Positions 10,679 to 22,757 of a DNA stretch of 64,000 nt are shown here, piece after piece. Each line of letters begins with the position of its first letter. Position 1 is the first letter of the stretch. A program made the position numbers and the translations under genes. A model generated the notes under the pieces. The model did not search any database. It was not told the DNA's origin and saw only the letters and a list, made by a program, of their open reading frames with translations. This DNA is from Margaritispora aquatica (taxonomy: Eukaryota; Ascomycota; Leotiomycetes; Helotiales; Discinellaceae): the NCBI GenBank assembly GCA_007644065.1, contig VJWN01000019.1, forward strand, positions 682,001-746,000. Reading direction: 5' to 3'.

Positions 10679-13600
10679 ATGAGAGGTCGTAGTTTGTTGA
10701 AGGTACGAAAGATCTATCAAATTCCTAAAATAAATCTGACCACATATAGGAGTCTTCCAATTCATCGCTGTGCGCGTTCTGCGCCTGCAGACTTGGACAA
10801 CCTCGAACTGCTTCTCATGTTCAACGGCGATTTTTACAGTCCTCTCGACCTGTATCGAGACCACCAGCAGAAGGTACGGCGGTTCGCGAACATGAGGAAT
10901 CGAAGAGCTCAGGGCCAACATGGGGACGTCCAGGTCCCATAGCAGGAAATGGTAGTCCAGTTGCGAGTTGGGGACGTCCAGGAGGAATACCGTCTAAGCC
11001 AGGTGCGCTGGGAGGAGAACATATGGAAGCAGGAAAGGGAATATCACCAAGCAAACCCGACGCTGAGAGTACATCGTATAGTCCTGCCAAAACTTTTGGC
11101 AATTCAATTCCTTCTGGAAGCAGACCACCAGGTTCGCCTGCCCCTGATAACTCCGTTTATCTCGATCCCCACGAACAAGCTGCAAGAAAGAGGATGCTTG
11201 AACAGCAAGCGCGAAGCCAAGCTCGACCTGTTACTAAAGTTTTTGGATCTGGACCGGAATCGACTCGAGCCGGTAGGCCTCAACCACGGAGCAGGCATGA
11301 AATGCTAGATTCTGCGAAGAGGCAGCTTGCTAGGAGGAAAGAATTCAGCTCTCCCCTAGAGGCTGGTGACCGAGATAGCAGAATCAGCTCCTCAGGACCA
11401 AGAATAAGCAGACATGTGGTAGGCGACAGTTCTGCTTGGGTAGCGAAAACAGGAGCTTCGGACAATTATGTATCCTGGAGCGGAGGGCATTTGAGAAGGA
11501 AGGACGAAAGGAATCAAAACGATACCGGCAAGTCTCGCTACAACGAGTATGTCGAGAGTCGATCACAGAGAGAAGAGCAGGCCAAAACCAGCGGCTACAG
11601 GCCACTCAGCTCCAGATCCTTTAAGCCTACTTCGGATTCACATGCTATGCGGCGACCTAGAGAGCAAGACAAGCCTTCATGGGCGCAAGAATTCGGCGCA
11701 CGCATGGCGGACCTTGCATTGAACCCTCCCAAAAAGCCTCCACCACCAGCTGCAGAGCAATCAATACCAGCGGACCACTATACTTCCACAACCCACCAAG
11801 AAACAGCTCCAGAACAGGCTCCGAAAGGGTTTACTACTATGTTGGACTCAAGGATAGAGAACTTCCCAATGTTGTACAAAAAACCAGCACCTAAGGATGA
11901 GCTAGAGGACGAAGATGATGAGGGAGAACGTGGACCACGTAAGAAAAAGGATCGTAAACGACGAGGCGGATCAGAAAATATGACCTATGAGAAAGCTCTC
12001 CCAAAAGGCAAAGAGAGAGACAAGGAGAAGAGGCGCCAACAATTCGTCAAGAACGAGGCAGAAGAAGCAGCATCGGCTGCAGCTGCAGCTCGGGCTGAGA
12101 CAAAAAGACTACGCAAGTTGGAGAAAGCTGCTGAGAAGGCCGCTCAAGCTGCGGCAGCTACTCCAATATTTTTACCTGAGTATATTAGTGTATCAAACCT
12201 AGCTGTTGCCCTGAAGGTCAGGTTTGAAGATTTCGTTCGAAAGATGCAGGAACTTGGATTTGAGGAAACAAGCCATGATCATATTCTCAATGCCGAGAAT
12301 GCTGGCCTTATCGCCCAGGAGTATAATTTTGAGCCAATTATTGAGAGGGGAGAATCAGAAGACCTCAGAGCAAGGGAACCAGCTCCGGATCCCTCAATCC
12401 TGCCTCAACGACCTCCAGTCGTAACTATCATGGGACATGTAGACCATGGAAAAACCACATTGCTGGATTGGCTACGTAAATCATCAGTGGCAGCCACAGA
12501 ACACGGTGGCATCACGCAGCACATTGGTGCATTCTCAGTTCCTATGCCCTCTGGCAAGGTTATCACATTTCTTGATACCCCAGGCCATGCTGCATTTCTT
12601 AGCATGCGTCAGAGAGGAGCCAACGTCACTGATATTGTCATCTTGGTCGTTGCAGCAGATGATAGTGTGAAGCCACAGACTATCGAAGCCATCAATCATG
12701 CCCAAGCCGCAAAAGTGCCCATAATTGTTGCAATCAACAAGATTGACAAGGACCAGGCAAATATCGATCGTGTTAAACAAGATCTCGCCCGGCACGGAAT
12801 TGATGTTGAGGACTTCGGTGGTGAAACCCAGGTCGTCTGTGTAAGTGGAAAGACTGGACAGGGTATGGGAGAATTAGAAGAGGCCGTAGTCACATTGTCC
12901 GAAATCTTGGATATGAGAGCTGAGACGGACGGTCTAGCTGAAGGCTGGGTTCTAGAAGCAAGTATTAAGTCTATGGGCAAAGTCGCTACTGTTCTTGTTC
13001 GTCGAGGAACCATGCGTCCTGGTGACTTTATTGTTGCAGGAAGCACTTGGGCTAGGATTCGTGTGCTTCGCAACGAGGCAGGCGTTGAGATCGATGAGGC
13101 GGGACCGGGGACACCAGTCCAAATAGACGGATGGCGTGAGCAGCCTTTGGCAGGTGATGAAGTACTTCAAGCTCCCGACGAAGGCAAGGCCAAGAGTGTG
13201 GTAGAGTTTCGGTTGGAGAAGCAAGAGAGAGATAAACTAGCTGAGGATATGGAAGCTATCAACGAGAATCGCAAGGAAGAGCAAGAGAAGAAAGAGCGTT
13301 TGAAGGCTGAAGCACTGGCAGCAGAAGAAGCCAAGGCTGCAGACGAAGAAGCTCCCGAAAAAGAGAACTTCAACAAACCTACTGGTCCAAAAGAAATATT
13401 CTTTGTCGTCAAAGGAGATGTTAGTGGCTCAGTCGAAGCTGTGGTTGACAGTATGGCTGCTCTTGGAACCAAGGAGGTCCGGCCGCATATTTTGCGTTCT
13501 GCCGTTGGTCAAGTTGCAGAGTTTGATATTGAGCATGCCGCTGCCGCCAAGGGTATCATCATCAATTTCAACACTCCTATAGAGCCAAACATTGCCCGGT

Positions 13601-14059
13601 TAGCTGCTGATGCTAAGGTGACTATCATGGATCACAACATTATCTATCGTCTTGTAGATGATGTCAAGGCAGAGCTTAGCAAGCTTCTCCCCCCTCTCAT
13701 CACACAGCGGGTTCTAGGTGAGGCTGAAATTGCTCAAGTTTTCTCCATCACAGTGAAAGGACGACAACAAAAGTCTATTGCTGGATGCAAGGTTCGAAAT
13801 GGTACCATCAGCAAGACTGCGAAAATAAGAGTCTTGCGGGGTGGTGAGAAAGTCTTTGAAGGTGAGATATAATCGAATTTCTCCAGATAAAATGCTAACA
13901 TAGACAGGCACTCTTGATTCCCTGAAGAATGTCAAGAAAGACGCTGCAGAGATGAAGAAGGGCAGTGAGTGCGGAATGGGCTTCACCGACTGGTTTGATT
14001 TCCATGTTGGAGATCAGGTCCAGTCTTATGAAGAGAAGCACGAGAAGAGATACTTGTAA
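10679..14059 (+). CDS. IFM1: mitochondrial translation initiation factor IF-2
   Basis: GTPase that places the initiator tRNA on the mitochondrial small ribosomal subunit. Proposed exons are 10679-10702, 10750-13861 and 13908-14059, giving 1095 residues. The 47-bp first intron (GTACGA...CTGAC...TAG) joins eight codons to a basic presequence with SLCAFCA and RRFLQSSRP, a typical mitochondrial targeting peptide; without it the frame has a stop at 10747. A long charged, disordered region follows, then the G domain from about residue 560: GHVDHGKT (570-577), DTPGHAAF, NKID (from 671). After it come the EF-Tu-like domain II, a Lys/Glu-rich linker, the IF2 C1 domain and a final beta-barrel. The second intron (GTGAGA...GCTAAC...CAG) restores the conserved end LDSLKNVKKDA...GDQVQSYE. 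The protein is longer than bacterial IF2 because of the N-terminal region. Confidence 0.95.
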
Positions 14060-14448
14060 AATCAAAATAGATGTGTATTATAGAACAATTGTTGGATTAT
14101 GGGTGGGCTGCATTGAGGGCGTTAGCATGAGCATTTTGAGGCGCGCTCGATTTATACATGGTATAAATTCACCACTCTAGTACAATATCATACATATTTG
14201 AGGATACAGCCATTTCTGTGTCAAATTTAAGTGGTATAAGAGCGCACTTAAAGTTATCTCAAAGGGGGGCTACCTTAGGTTAAAGGTAACTACCTACCTT
14301 AACTTAGTGGTTCGTCACATGACTGCGCCCTTAGTATTGACTTCAAAAATGGAGCATTCTAATTGCAAAGTCTTACATGCAGTACAATACTCTAGAATAA
14401 AAATACAACATACTTTCGTCAAACCTAAACTATAGACAGACATACACT
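14060..14448. other. intergenic, holds a CTACCTTAGG element
   Basis: No gene seen. At 14270-14310 the sequence CTACCTTAGGT is followed by related TACCT/ACCTT pieces. A similar core recurs at 50.85 kb and 53.53 kb, always between genes, suggesting a short dispersed element. Confidence 0.4.
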
Positions 14449-15749
14449 ATGGATCCCACTCAGTCCCTTCATATCGTTCGTTTGGATGGAATTCACACTC
14501 CAGCACCATACTTTAGTCCCACTTTCAAGCACACATATGTCTCGCATGACAATACACTTCCAGATGATGAAATTATCGTTGATCGTCTCAAAGATGCCGA
14601 TAGTGAGTTAAATTTCTATTTCAATAGCTCTATTCCTCGGATGAAGCTTCTGGGTTCATGTTGAAGCACAGCACCACAAACTCGGTTCTGCACTTGCTCA
14701 AAATCCATCTTGTCTATTCCTCTTAATATCGGATCTAAAAACTAACAATCACATAGTAGCAATAACAACCCGCATCCCGCTAACAGCACACTCGCTCTCC
14801 CGGCTCCCCAAGCTCAAGCTCATCGCTGTCCTTGCTATCGGCACCGACATGCTCGATCTGGCTGCGTGCAAAGCGCAAAATGTGACAGTGTGCAATGTTC
14901 CTGCCGCGAGCAACGAAAGTGTAGCCGAACAGGCGATCGCGCTATTCTTTGCGCTGAGGAGGAGAGTTGTGGCGCTGCATGGACTGACAGTTGAGGGGAA
15001 CAGGTGGGGCAGGCAGGGAACGCTGAAGGGCGAGTTTGGAGAGTGTCCGAGGACGTGTAGGGAGGAGGTTGTGGGTATTGTTGGGGGTGGGGAGTTAGGT
15101 ATGTGAGGTTCTTCTTTTGAACTGCTTTGCTTTGCCTGTAGTGATGGTTGTAATATGCTCTGCATCGGTTGCCACGCTAAGACGAATGACAACCAGCTAA
15201 CGCAAAACTGCAGGAAACAGAGTAGCGATGATATGTCGCTCCCTCGGCATGGCCGTCCAATTTGCAGAGCGCAAAGGCGTCCCTTCTACATCAGTCCGTC
15301 CCGGCAAGATCTCCTTCGCCGACTGTCTCTCAACATCAACCACCATATTCTTCACCCTCCCCCTCTCACCATCAACCCTAAACATGATCTCGACCCCTGA
15401 GTTCGCCACCATGCAGCCCGACGTCCTTCTCATCAACGTCGCGCGCGGTGGCATCATCGACGAAGATGCGCTCGTCAAGGCCTTGCTGGCGGGCCAGATC
15501 GGAGGAGCAGCCACGGACGTCTTTGTCGAGGAGCCCGCAACGCTGGAGAATAGCGTGTTGGTCAGGGCAGCGAATCAGTGGGCGCAGGCGGAGAGGGAGG
15601 GTGGTGAATTGGCGGCCATGAGTGGGAGGTTGGTGCTGAGTCCGCATATTGCGTGGTGGGCGAGGAGTAGTATCGAGAAGTTGAGGACAACGGTTGGAGC
15701 GAACATTGAGGCGTGGGCGAGAGGCGAGGCGACGAATGTTGTGCTGTGA
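14449..15749 (+). CDS. D-isomer-specific 2-hydroxyacid dehydrogenase
   Basis: NAD(P)-dependent enzyme of the glycerate/hydroxypyruvate/glyoxylate reductase type. Exons 14449-14602, 14757-15098 and 15214-15749 give 343 residues, the normal family size. Both introns have CTAAC branch points. The Rossmann motif GIVGGGELGN is completed by splicing exon 2 to exon 3 (around residue 166). Catalytic residues of the family are in place: Arg in NVARGG (243), Glu in VEEPA (about 271-272) and His in SPHIAW (310). The usual TPLTPET motif before the active site is replaced by LPLSPST. Exact substrate (hydroxypyruvate, glyoxylate or another 2-oxo acid) cannot be read from sequence. No targeting peptide is evident, so cytosolic action is likely. 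Confidence 0.9.
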
Positions 15750-16366
15750 GCTTTGAGTGTATGGATGGACGGAGGGCAGGTAGGGGTTGACTTTGCTTGC
15801 TGTAGTTTATAAGAAGATAGAGGGGGCACTCTACAAGCTGAGTGTCTAGAACCTGACACCACACCTGATGGTTCTGGAGTGTATGAGCAGGAAGCCATCA
15901 TGAGTGAGACTAGTAATTAACACACTATGCTAGACAGTAGCTCAACCCAACCCCTTAGATATATAACCAATTAAGATACTTGAAAATGAGTGATTGCTTT
16001 CATGTTGATTTTGATTATAGGTAAAATTTTGAAGAAATGTGACGTGAAACCGCTGATTACAGTTTCACTGAATTGAAATTTGACGATGAAACATATGAAA
16101 GCAGCAATATGTCAGCAGGTATGACCACGGCACATCAATAAATGCACATGGGAGTCACAAAACACTCCATAAGCTGCGTGGAAGGAAACAGTGAATTTCC
16201 ATATGTGCTATGGTGCTCAAACTTCATAAGCGAGGTACTTCTTGAATCGAAGAACCTGCTTTTTTTCATCAAAGACACACTCGGATGGAGAGCAATATCT
16301 ACATTCATCGGATCAGATTTTCATATTGATCCTCTCATCTCAACTATCTTACAACCGGGGTATGCT
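15750..16366. other. intergenic between convergent genes
   Basis: Space between the 3' ends of the hydroxyacid dehydrogenase and LPD1, which converge. It should hold both 3' untranslated regions. I see no gene or repeat. Confidence 0.5.
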
Positions 16367-18118
16367 TTAATAATGAATAGCCTTGCCATAAGTCGCCATC
16401 GCCGCCTCCTTCACTGCCTCAGACAACGTAGGATGTGCGTGTGTCGTGCGTGCAATATCCTCGCTTGAAGCACCGTACTCAATGGCCAACGTCGCCTCGC
16501 CGATCAACTCACCAGCACTTGGTCCAATGATGTGGACGCCCAAAATGCGATCGGTTTCAGCATCGGCAATCACCTTAACCATACCCTCGGTGTCGAGGTT
16601 GGTCTTTGCTCTCGAGTTGGCGGAGAAGGGGAATGTGCCGACCTTGTACTTCACACCGGAAGCCTTGACTTCTTGCTCGTTCTGACCAACCCACGCAACC
16701 TCCGGGTGGGTGTACATAACAGATGGAATGGCACCGTAGTTGACGTGTCCGTGTCCCTTCTTGATGTATTCGACGACTGCTACAGCCTCCTCTTCGGCCT
16801 TGTGAGCCAACATAGGGCCGAATGTGCAATCACCAACAACTCGGATGTGTGGAATCTTTGTGCGGTATTCTGAGTCGATGACCAGGCGTCCCTTATCGTC
16901 GGCCTCAAGACCAATGTTTTCTAATCCAAGACCGGCAGTGTATGGTCGTCGGCCAATGGCGACGAGAACGACATCAGCCTCGAGCTATGATCTGTTAGTA
17001 GTTATCCAAAAACAATACGCAGTAGCATGCTTACAGTCTCCTCCTTTCCACCCTTAGCAGCCTCAACCGAAAGTTTGATCTTGTCTCCGCTTGCATCACC
17101 TCCCATGACCTTGGTGTTGAGCTTGAAGTCAATGCCCTGCTTCTTGAGGATCTTTTGTGCAGACTTTGCGATCTCATTGTCCATTCCAGGTCCACCAATC
17201 TGGCCCAAGAACTCAACGACAGTGACCTTAGCGCCCAATCTCGACCAGACGGAGCTCATCTCAAGACCAATGATGCCTCCACCGATGACGACCATGCTCT
17301 CTGGGACCTTCTCAAGAGCAATAGCTCCAGTGCTGGTGATGATTCTCTTCTCGTCGATTTCGAGTCCAGGGAAAGGAGTGGCCTCACTTCCGGTAGCGAT
17401 CAGGATGTTCTTGCCAACGATGGTCTTCTCACCACCCTCAGTCAAGTTGACCTTGACCTCATGCTCGCCAGTGAACGAAGCGGTACCCTTGATGTACTCA
17501 ACATTGTTCTTCTTCAACAGGAACTCCACACCCTTTGTCAATCCAGCGACGGCGGTATCCTTTGCCTTCATCATCTGTGCCAAGTTGAGTTTCACATCTC
17601 CGACATCAATTCCCCGGTTTTTCGTGTCGTGTAGAATTTGATGGTAGAGATGGGAGTTGTTGAGGAGAGCTTTCGAAGGAATACATCCAACGTTCAGACA
17701 TGTTCCTCCTAATGTGCCTCGTTTCTCGATACATGTAACCTGATGTGACTGTCAGACCAGACTCAGGGAGTTATTCCGCGCTATTTGTAGTCATACCTTC
17801 ATGCCCTCCTGTCCAGCTTTGATGGCGGCGACATATCCAGCGACACCACCTCCAATGATGATCAGATCCTTCTCCTCTGTACTAGATCAGCTCCTGCTTT
17901 CCCAATCACAATATAATGTAACTAACCAGCTTCTGTGGCATATCCTCGTTGTGACCATCGCGCAATTGCTGAAGGGGCAACGACAGTAGGAAGGCTAGGA
18001 GTAAAGATGTCAGCATGTTGATCTCGCAGATACTTTGCCATTGAAGCATCACTTACGATGATTGCGACTTGAACGCTGACCTGACGGCCGCTCTGGGCAA
18101 CGATAGACTTCGAAGCAT
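16367..18118 (-). CDS. LPD1: dihydrolipoamide dehydrogenase, mitochondrial
   Basis: E3 component of the pyruvate, 2-oxoglutarate and branched-chain dehydrogenase complexes and the glycine cleavage system; reoxidises lipoamide using FAD and NAD in the mitochondrial matrix. Exons on the minus strand: 18057-18118, 17927-17994, 17797-17876, 17035-17739 and 16367-16984, giving 510 residues. The first two exons encode the targeting peptide ([17 protein letters not shown]..., mature end near GYATE). FAD motif [10 protein letters not shown]; redox-active disulfide in CLNVGC (84 and 89); NAD motif GGGIIGLE; C-terminal HPTLSE with the catalytic His at 489 and its Glu at 494. All key residues are intact, and length matches fungal E3. 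Four small introns interrupt it, three of them in the first 75 codons. Confidence 0.97.
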
Positions 18119-18479
18119 GGTTGTGTGTGGAGAAGGTATGTGATGAACTTGTCAGTCAAGAATCTTTGAGCTCGCTCTCGCTGTATCTTTTGCTGAGAAC
18201 ACCCAGCTTGCCGGCCGACTCTTCCCGCGGGTCACCTGACTAAGCCGTTACCCCTGTGCAACCGCAACTAAGCGGACAACGGTATTTGTATTTACAAAGC
18301 AAAGAGGCAATGAAATGAATGGTAGGTTCTAGTTAAATCACGGACTAAGAGACTCGACTTGATAAGGTATGTTCCTTGGCACGAGTATCTAAGAATTTGC
18401 AATGAACTGGTCACAGGCTTGAAAGAAGGCAATGGAAAACGATTTGTGATGTAAGGTATATTCATCCAACAACCTTCTC
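18119..18479. promoter_or_regulatory. LPD1 upstream region, SGD1 3' flank
   Basis: 360 bp between the LPD1 start codon and the stop of the next minus-strand gene. It must contain the LPD1 promoter. No specific motif was identified. Confidence 0.4.
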
Positions 18480-21154
18480 TCAATCCATAGCAACTAACGC
18501 CTCGAGGGTATCTCTAGCAACTTTACACGCCCACTTTACTGTGGCCTTTTCTTCCTTCCCACCAGCAATATCTGTCTTACTCACCACCTTTTTCAAAAAA
18601 TACAACAGCCCTCTGATCAGTTGCGGTGTATCCTTGACCTTAGCAAAGATAGCAACCACAGCCTGTTCATCCCGACTTTTGTCGGTTGACTGTTTCTGTG
18701 ACTGGAGAAGAACTGTAATGAAAAGCACCTCTAGGAATGTCTTTGTCTTTTCTTGTAGATAGCTGAGATTCAGATTCTTGAGAACCACAAGCCCAAGACC
18801 ACCTTCGAGAACAAGAGTTCCATATAGCTTTGCCAGATTAACGATTTGTCGAGTATCCAATGAATTCTCTTCATCTTCATTGGCAGTTTCCTCTTCTGCA
18901 TCTGACTCGCCCATCTTCGTGAAAAGATCCCACAGGCAAAATTGAAATGCGGTCCGTAACCTTTTGTCATCACATATCTTCTTCGATATCAGGGTATAGT
19001 ATGGGTTGTAGGACTTCTCGCCTCCAGCACAGTGGATCAGGACCTTAGGAATTTCATACTCTTGAACTCGCTTCAGTTTGAGTTTCATCAACCGCATATA
19101 AGCATCCTGGAAATCGGTGGCTGATAAAATGGCAACAAAAATGGCACGACGAACATCGGTGTTCATACGTTGCTCTCGAGCGAGCTGGAGAAGATCTGTA
19201 GTACCGGAATCTTCATCTGAGACCTTGGGTTTTCTTGTTGTAGTGTCAACGACCTCGCTTGTCTCCTCTACTTCATTGCCTGCCCAACTAGCTCCAACCA
19301 GCCACCATTTGCCCTTCTTATCGGATTCTCGGATGTCCTTGAGTCCTATCCGCAATGGCTCACTGCCCTTGATAGATCTGTTGTTCAACGAACCAATAAT
19401 CTTCTTCATTCTAGTAGTGTGCTCAGAGGTGACAGCTGAAGCAACGGCTCCGGTTTTCATCTTATTGTTCTTCAAATCTGTGATAGTCTCGATCATGAAC
19501 TTCGTTCTAACAGAGATATTGGCATCTCCACCAGCATTATCCACAGCGGGTCGAAGCATAGATACAATATCTTTGATAGCTGATGGATCATCTTGTCGTA
19601 GTTGAGGGCCAGAGGCACGAATTATCTTCAAGAGGAGTTCCGCATTCAGCTCTGAAAGCTTTTCCAAGAACATCTTAATATAGTCAAAGATAAGACTGCT
19701 ACCCACGACTTGAAAGTTGTATAACTCGGAGAGCAACATCATCAAATTAGATGTTTCCTTGCTGATATCTGTGGTGGCCGCATCTGGGCCGTCTTTCAGA
19801 AGTGCAGCAGCTCGAGTATAGTGTTCGTCGAACAACTCTACTATCCTCTGAATCACCTGTGCTCCAAAATCTGTGCCAATGATCTTAAAAACTGCAGCGA
19901 TGAAACCAGCAGGTAAGATAATGAGAGTGTCAGGCAAGCTTGTTGGCTCACATACCGACGTCAATAAGACATCCACAAGCATCGAGGTGACATGTTGCCT
20001 AGGGTTTTCTCGGTAAAGTCCTTCAATGTCGCCCAAAATGGAGATCAAGTTGGCTTCCGTAAGTCTGTTGACGAGACCCTGAGTACGCCGCCGTAAGCGT
20101 GTGAGCTCTTCCGAGTCCGATCCAGTGGCCTTTCGTAATGAAGGCGGTATATACTTTGCAACTGGCACGGTTCCAGTGCTCGGTGCAACATATGGATTCT
20201 CTCGAATTCGTTTTGGAGCTGGGGCGTCCTCTCCATCCTCTGAGCCAAAGCCATCAAAGTCATCGTCCGTATCCAGCTCATCCCGTTCATCTCCAAGCTC
20301 ACTCTCAGCCTCCTCAGACTCATCATCTGGGAATTCTGGTCCATCTAACGACATATCAGATGCACCATCCATGTCGGAGTCGTCCTCGCCCTCGTCGAGC
20401 GAATCGTCCTCGTCCTCTTCATCCTTTTTAGCCTCTAATTTCGATTTTCCCATCACCAATTTCCTAGCATCCCTACGCTTCTTCTCCAACCACTCATCAC
20501 CCTCTGCTTTCCGACTCTTCCTTTCCCTCACATCCTCGTCCTCTCCCTCACTACCATCAAGGCCCTCCAAAAGCTCATCCAGCCCATCATCCTTGAAAGA
20601 TTGTGGTAGGCCCTTCTTCCCCTTCAAACCAAGCTTCTTCTCTAGCGCCGCAATCTCCTCATCATCTTCGTCCAATTTCGCCTTGACAGCTCTCGAAATT
20701 TTCGCAGGTGGCGATTCTTCCCTCACTTTCTCAACCTTTTTCGACTTCTCTTTCTTTGTCACAGGCTCTGCCTTCTTCGCAGTTTTGAGAATCGATTTAG
20801 GCTTAGGTTCCTCTACTCGAGGTGGCGATTGGGCTTTCTTGCGTGGGAGCTCTTCTTCATCGTCCGAGATGTCGAATTCGTCCTGAACCTCCCTCGAGCT
20901 CGAATGCTGTAACTTCGTCCTCTTTGCGGGCGGCGGTCCCTGTCGTGCAATTTTCTTCTCCTGCCTCCCAGCTTTCCTCAATTCCTTCCTCGAACTCTGT
21001 TTTGGGCGAAATTTGCGACCTCCGGATAGAGCATCTAATAAGACCCGTTAGCTTCAAACTATTTAAGAACTGCTACATAATAGCTACCTTCACCACCTAG
21101 CTCATCGATAATAGATCTTGGAAGCTTCAATTGTTTATGTTTAGGAGGTGCCAT
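18480..21154 (-). CDS. SGD1: nucleolar MIF4G/MA3 protein SGD1 (NOM1)
   Basis: Nucleolar protein needed for 40S ribosome biogenesis in yeast (Sgd1) and animals (NOM1). Exon 1 is 21088-21154 and exon 2 is 18480-21034, giving 873 residues (yeast about 900, human 860). It starts MAPPKHKQLKLPRSIIDELGG, the conserved N-terminus, which lies in the small first exon. Residues to about 270 are acidic/lysine-rich and disordered, with long runs of Asp/Glu/Ser. A MIF4G domain begins near residue 290 (LRRRTQGLVNRLTEANL...) and an MA3 domain follows from about 620 (TDVRRAIFVAILSATDFQDAY). The gene is divergent from SRP14 with 184 bp between start codons. Confidence 0.93.
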
Positions 21155-21338
21155 TGAGTGATATGTAGAGAGATCACAAAGTCGGGATTTCCCCAGATTT
21201 TGTTCAAGAAATTTATTTTGGACGGCCGTCACATCACAGGCCTACCACCCCACAAACCCTCACCCCACCAAACGACCTCGAAAACCATCCCACATCCCAA
21301 CTCCCCCTGCACATCAAACGACAACCTGTTGTCTCAAC
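21155..21338. promoter_or_regulatory. divergent promoter SGD1 / SRP14
   Basis: 184 bp between two divergent start codons, both for growth-linked genes (ribosome biogenesis and the signal recognition particle). The part next to SRP14 is a C/A-rich stretch of CCCCACC-like words on the plus strand. Co-regulation is inference. Confidence 0.5.
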
Positions 21339-21890
21339 ATGGCGAAAGGACACCTGAGTAATGACGATGTATGCGACCACTCTGAGATACCTACGGAGCA
21401 AATACTGACATCCATAGTTCTTCCAGCGCCTAGCAGAGCTCTTCGATGAGCGGCGGCAGAAAGACCATGGCAGCATAACACTCTCGCAGAAGCGCAGTAT
21501 GTTATTCGCAATTGCTCTTACCTTCCTTTCATCCGGTTTGGGCAAATGCTAACTCCAGCAGTGACCTACGGCCAGGACGAATCCATGCCCGCACCCTCCT
21601 CAGACACCACATCCACCGAAACCACCTTCCCAGACACCGCCCTCTCGTCCCCGCTACCCATCATAATCCGCGCAACGAACGGCAAGAACCAAAAGACAAA
21701 GCCAGACAAGAAGGTCAAGCTTTCTACGATTGTCGAGGTGGATGCGTTGGAAGCCTTTTACCTGCGATATGCGGATGTGTGTAAGGTGGGCATGTCGAAC
21801 TTGAAGAAGCGAGATAGGAGTAAGGCCAAGGAGAAGCTGAAGGCAAAGAAGAAGAAGCAGGGCGGAGCTGCTGTGGAGGTTAAGAAGTGA
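21339..21890 (+). CDS. SRP14: signal recognition particle subunit SRP14
   Basis: Alu-domain protein of the signal recognition particle, which with its partner slows translation while nascent secretory chains are delivered to the ER. Exons 21339-21368, 21418-21496 and 21562-21890 give about 145 residues. Conserved features are FFQRLAELFDERRQKDHGSITLSQKR in exon 2 (seen in two parts), IIRATNGKN, and LKKRDRSKAKEKLKAKKKKQ near the end. The last splice site is a tandem CAGCAG acceptor, so two forms differing by one residue at the junction are possible (KRMTYG or KRTVTYG). The basic C-terminal tail fits RNA binding. Confidence 0.92.
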
Positions 21891-22757
21891 GGACTTTGGG
21901 GTTCAATTGCTGGGAAAATTTGGGACGACAAGCATGAAATGTGGAGGCAGGTCGTATGGCATGTTTGGAGCATTGGGTGGAGTTATACCAAAGATTGCAG
22001 CGGTATTCAAGATTACGTCCATCACTATTCGGGTTTTTGCGGGTTTGTTAGACTCAGCAATACCGGAAAAGGGGGGTTTCCATGTCTGAACTATTACTTC
22101 AACCCGCACAATCAGAGATTCCCGGTTCACGACCATAAGTCACACATCTGCAAGCTTGGGACGCTGAGTTCGCGGGCTAAATAGAATTGATCCATGCTAA
22201 AGGACGCTTATGACTCGAAAAACCAACGGGGTATCTCGTCGCTCAAAATGCAACGCTCCTCCACTATATCCTCATGCCAAATGGAATGCTCCATACCATC
22301 CGCGTGCTGCCTACTCAATATACTTCTTCTATATCCTATCAGAGATCTCACCTGTTTGGCGCACCCTAGTCAGTATGTCTCCTCCATATTGCGTTTATTT
22401 GTTGTACATCGACAAACAAAAACGCTCACTGAAGTCCGAGAAGAGACAGATACACACCAGTCAAGGCCACACATAATATCTCATCTCGCTGGCCAAAAGG
22501 GGATCGTCGCTGTTGTGATCGTTGATAGGAACATCGTAGATAATAACATCTTCAAGCTCATAACTTTGGGGGGAAGCTTGCCTACGTTCACCGTATACTA
22601 ATAAGATAGCTCGATACCGAAATAAGGTATTTCGTTAAACGTTGCTTGCAAATCAGGTTAGATGTCTTCCAGATTTTATTCATCGTATCTATCGTCACCC
22701 CAGTCGAGAAACTTCTTTTCCTTAGCATAACTTGACGAAGAAAGTGGAAAGCTGAAG
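21891..22757. other. intergenic between convergent genes
   Basis: 3' flanks of SRP14 and of the next minus-strand gene. Only short unsupported frames occur, with no codon bias or splice pattern. Nothing else is seen. Confidence 0.5.

Noticed and set aside
17027..17641. 204-codon frame opposite LPD1
   Set aside because: Antisense shadow of a strongly conserved coding exon.
20101..20886. 261-codon Ser-rich frame opposite SGD1
   Set aside because: It is the antisense of the acidic/lysine-rich part of SGD1; Ser runs arise from Asp/Glu codons on the other strand.
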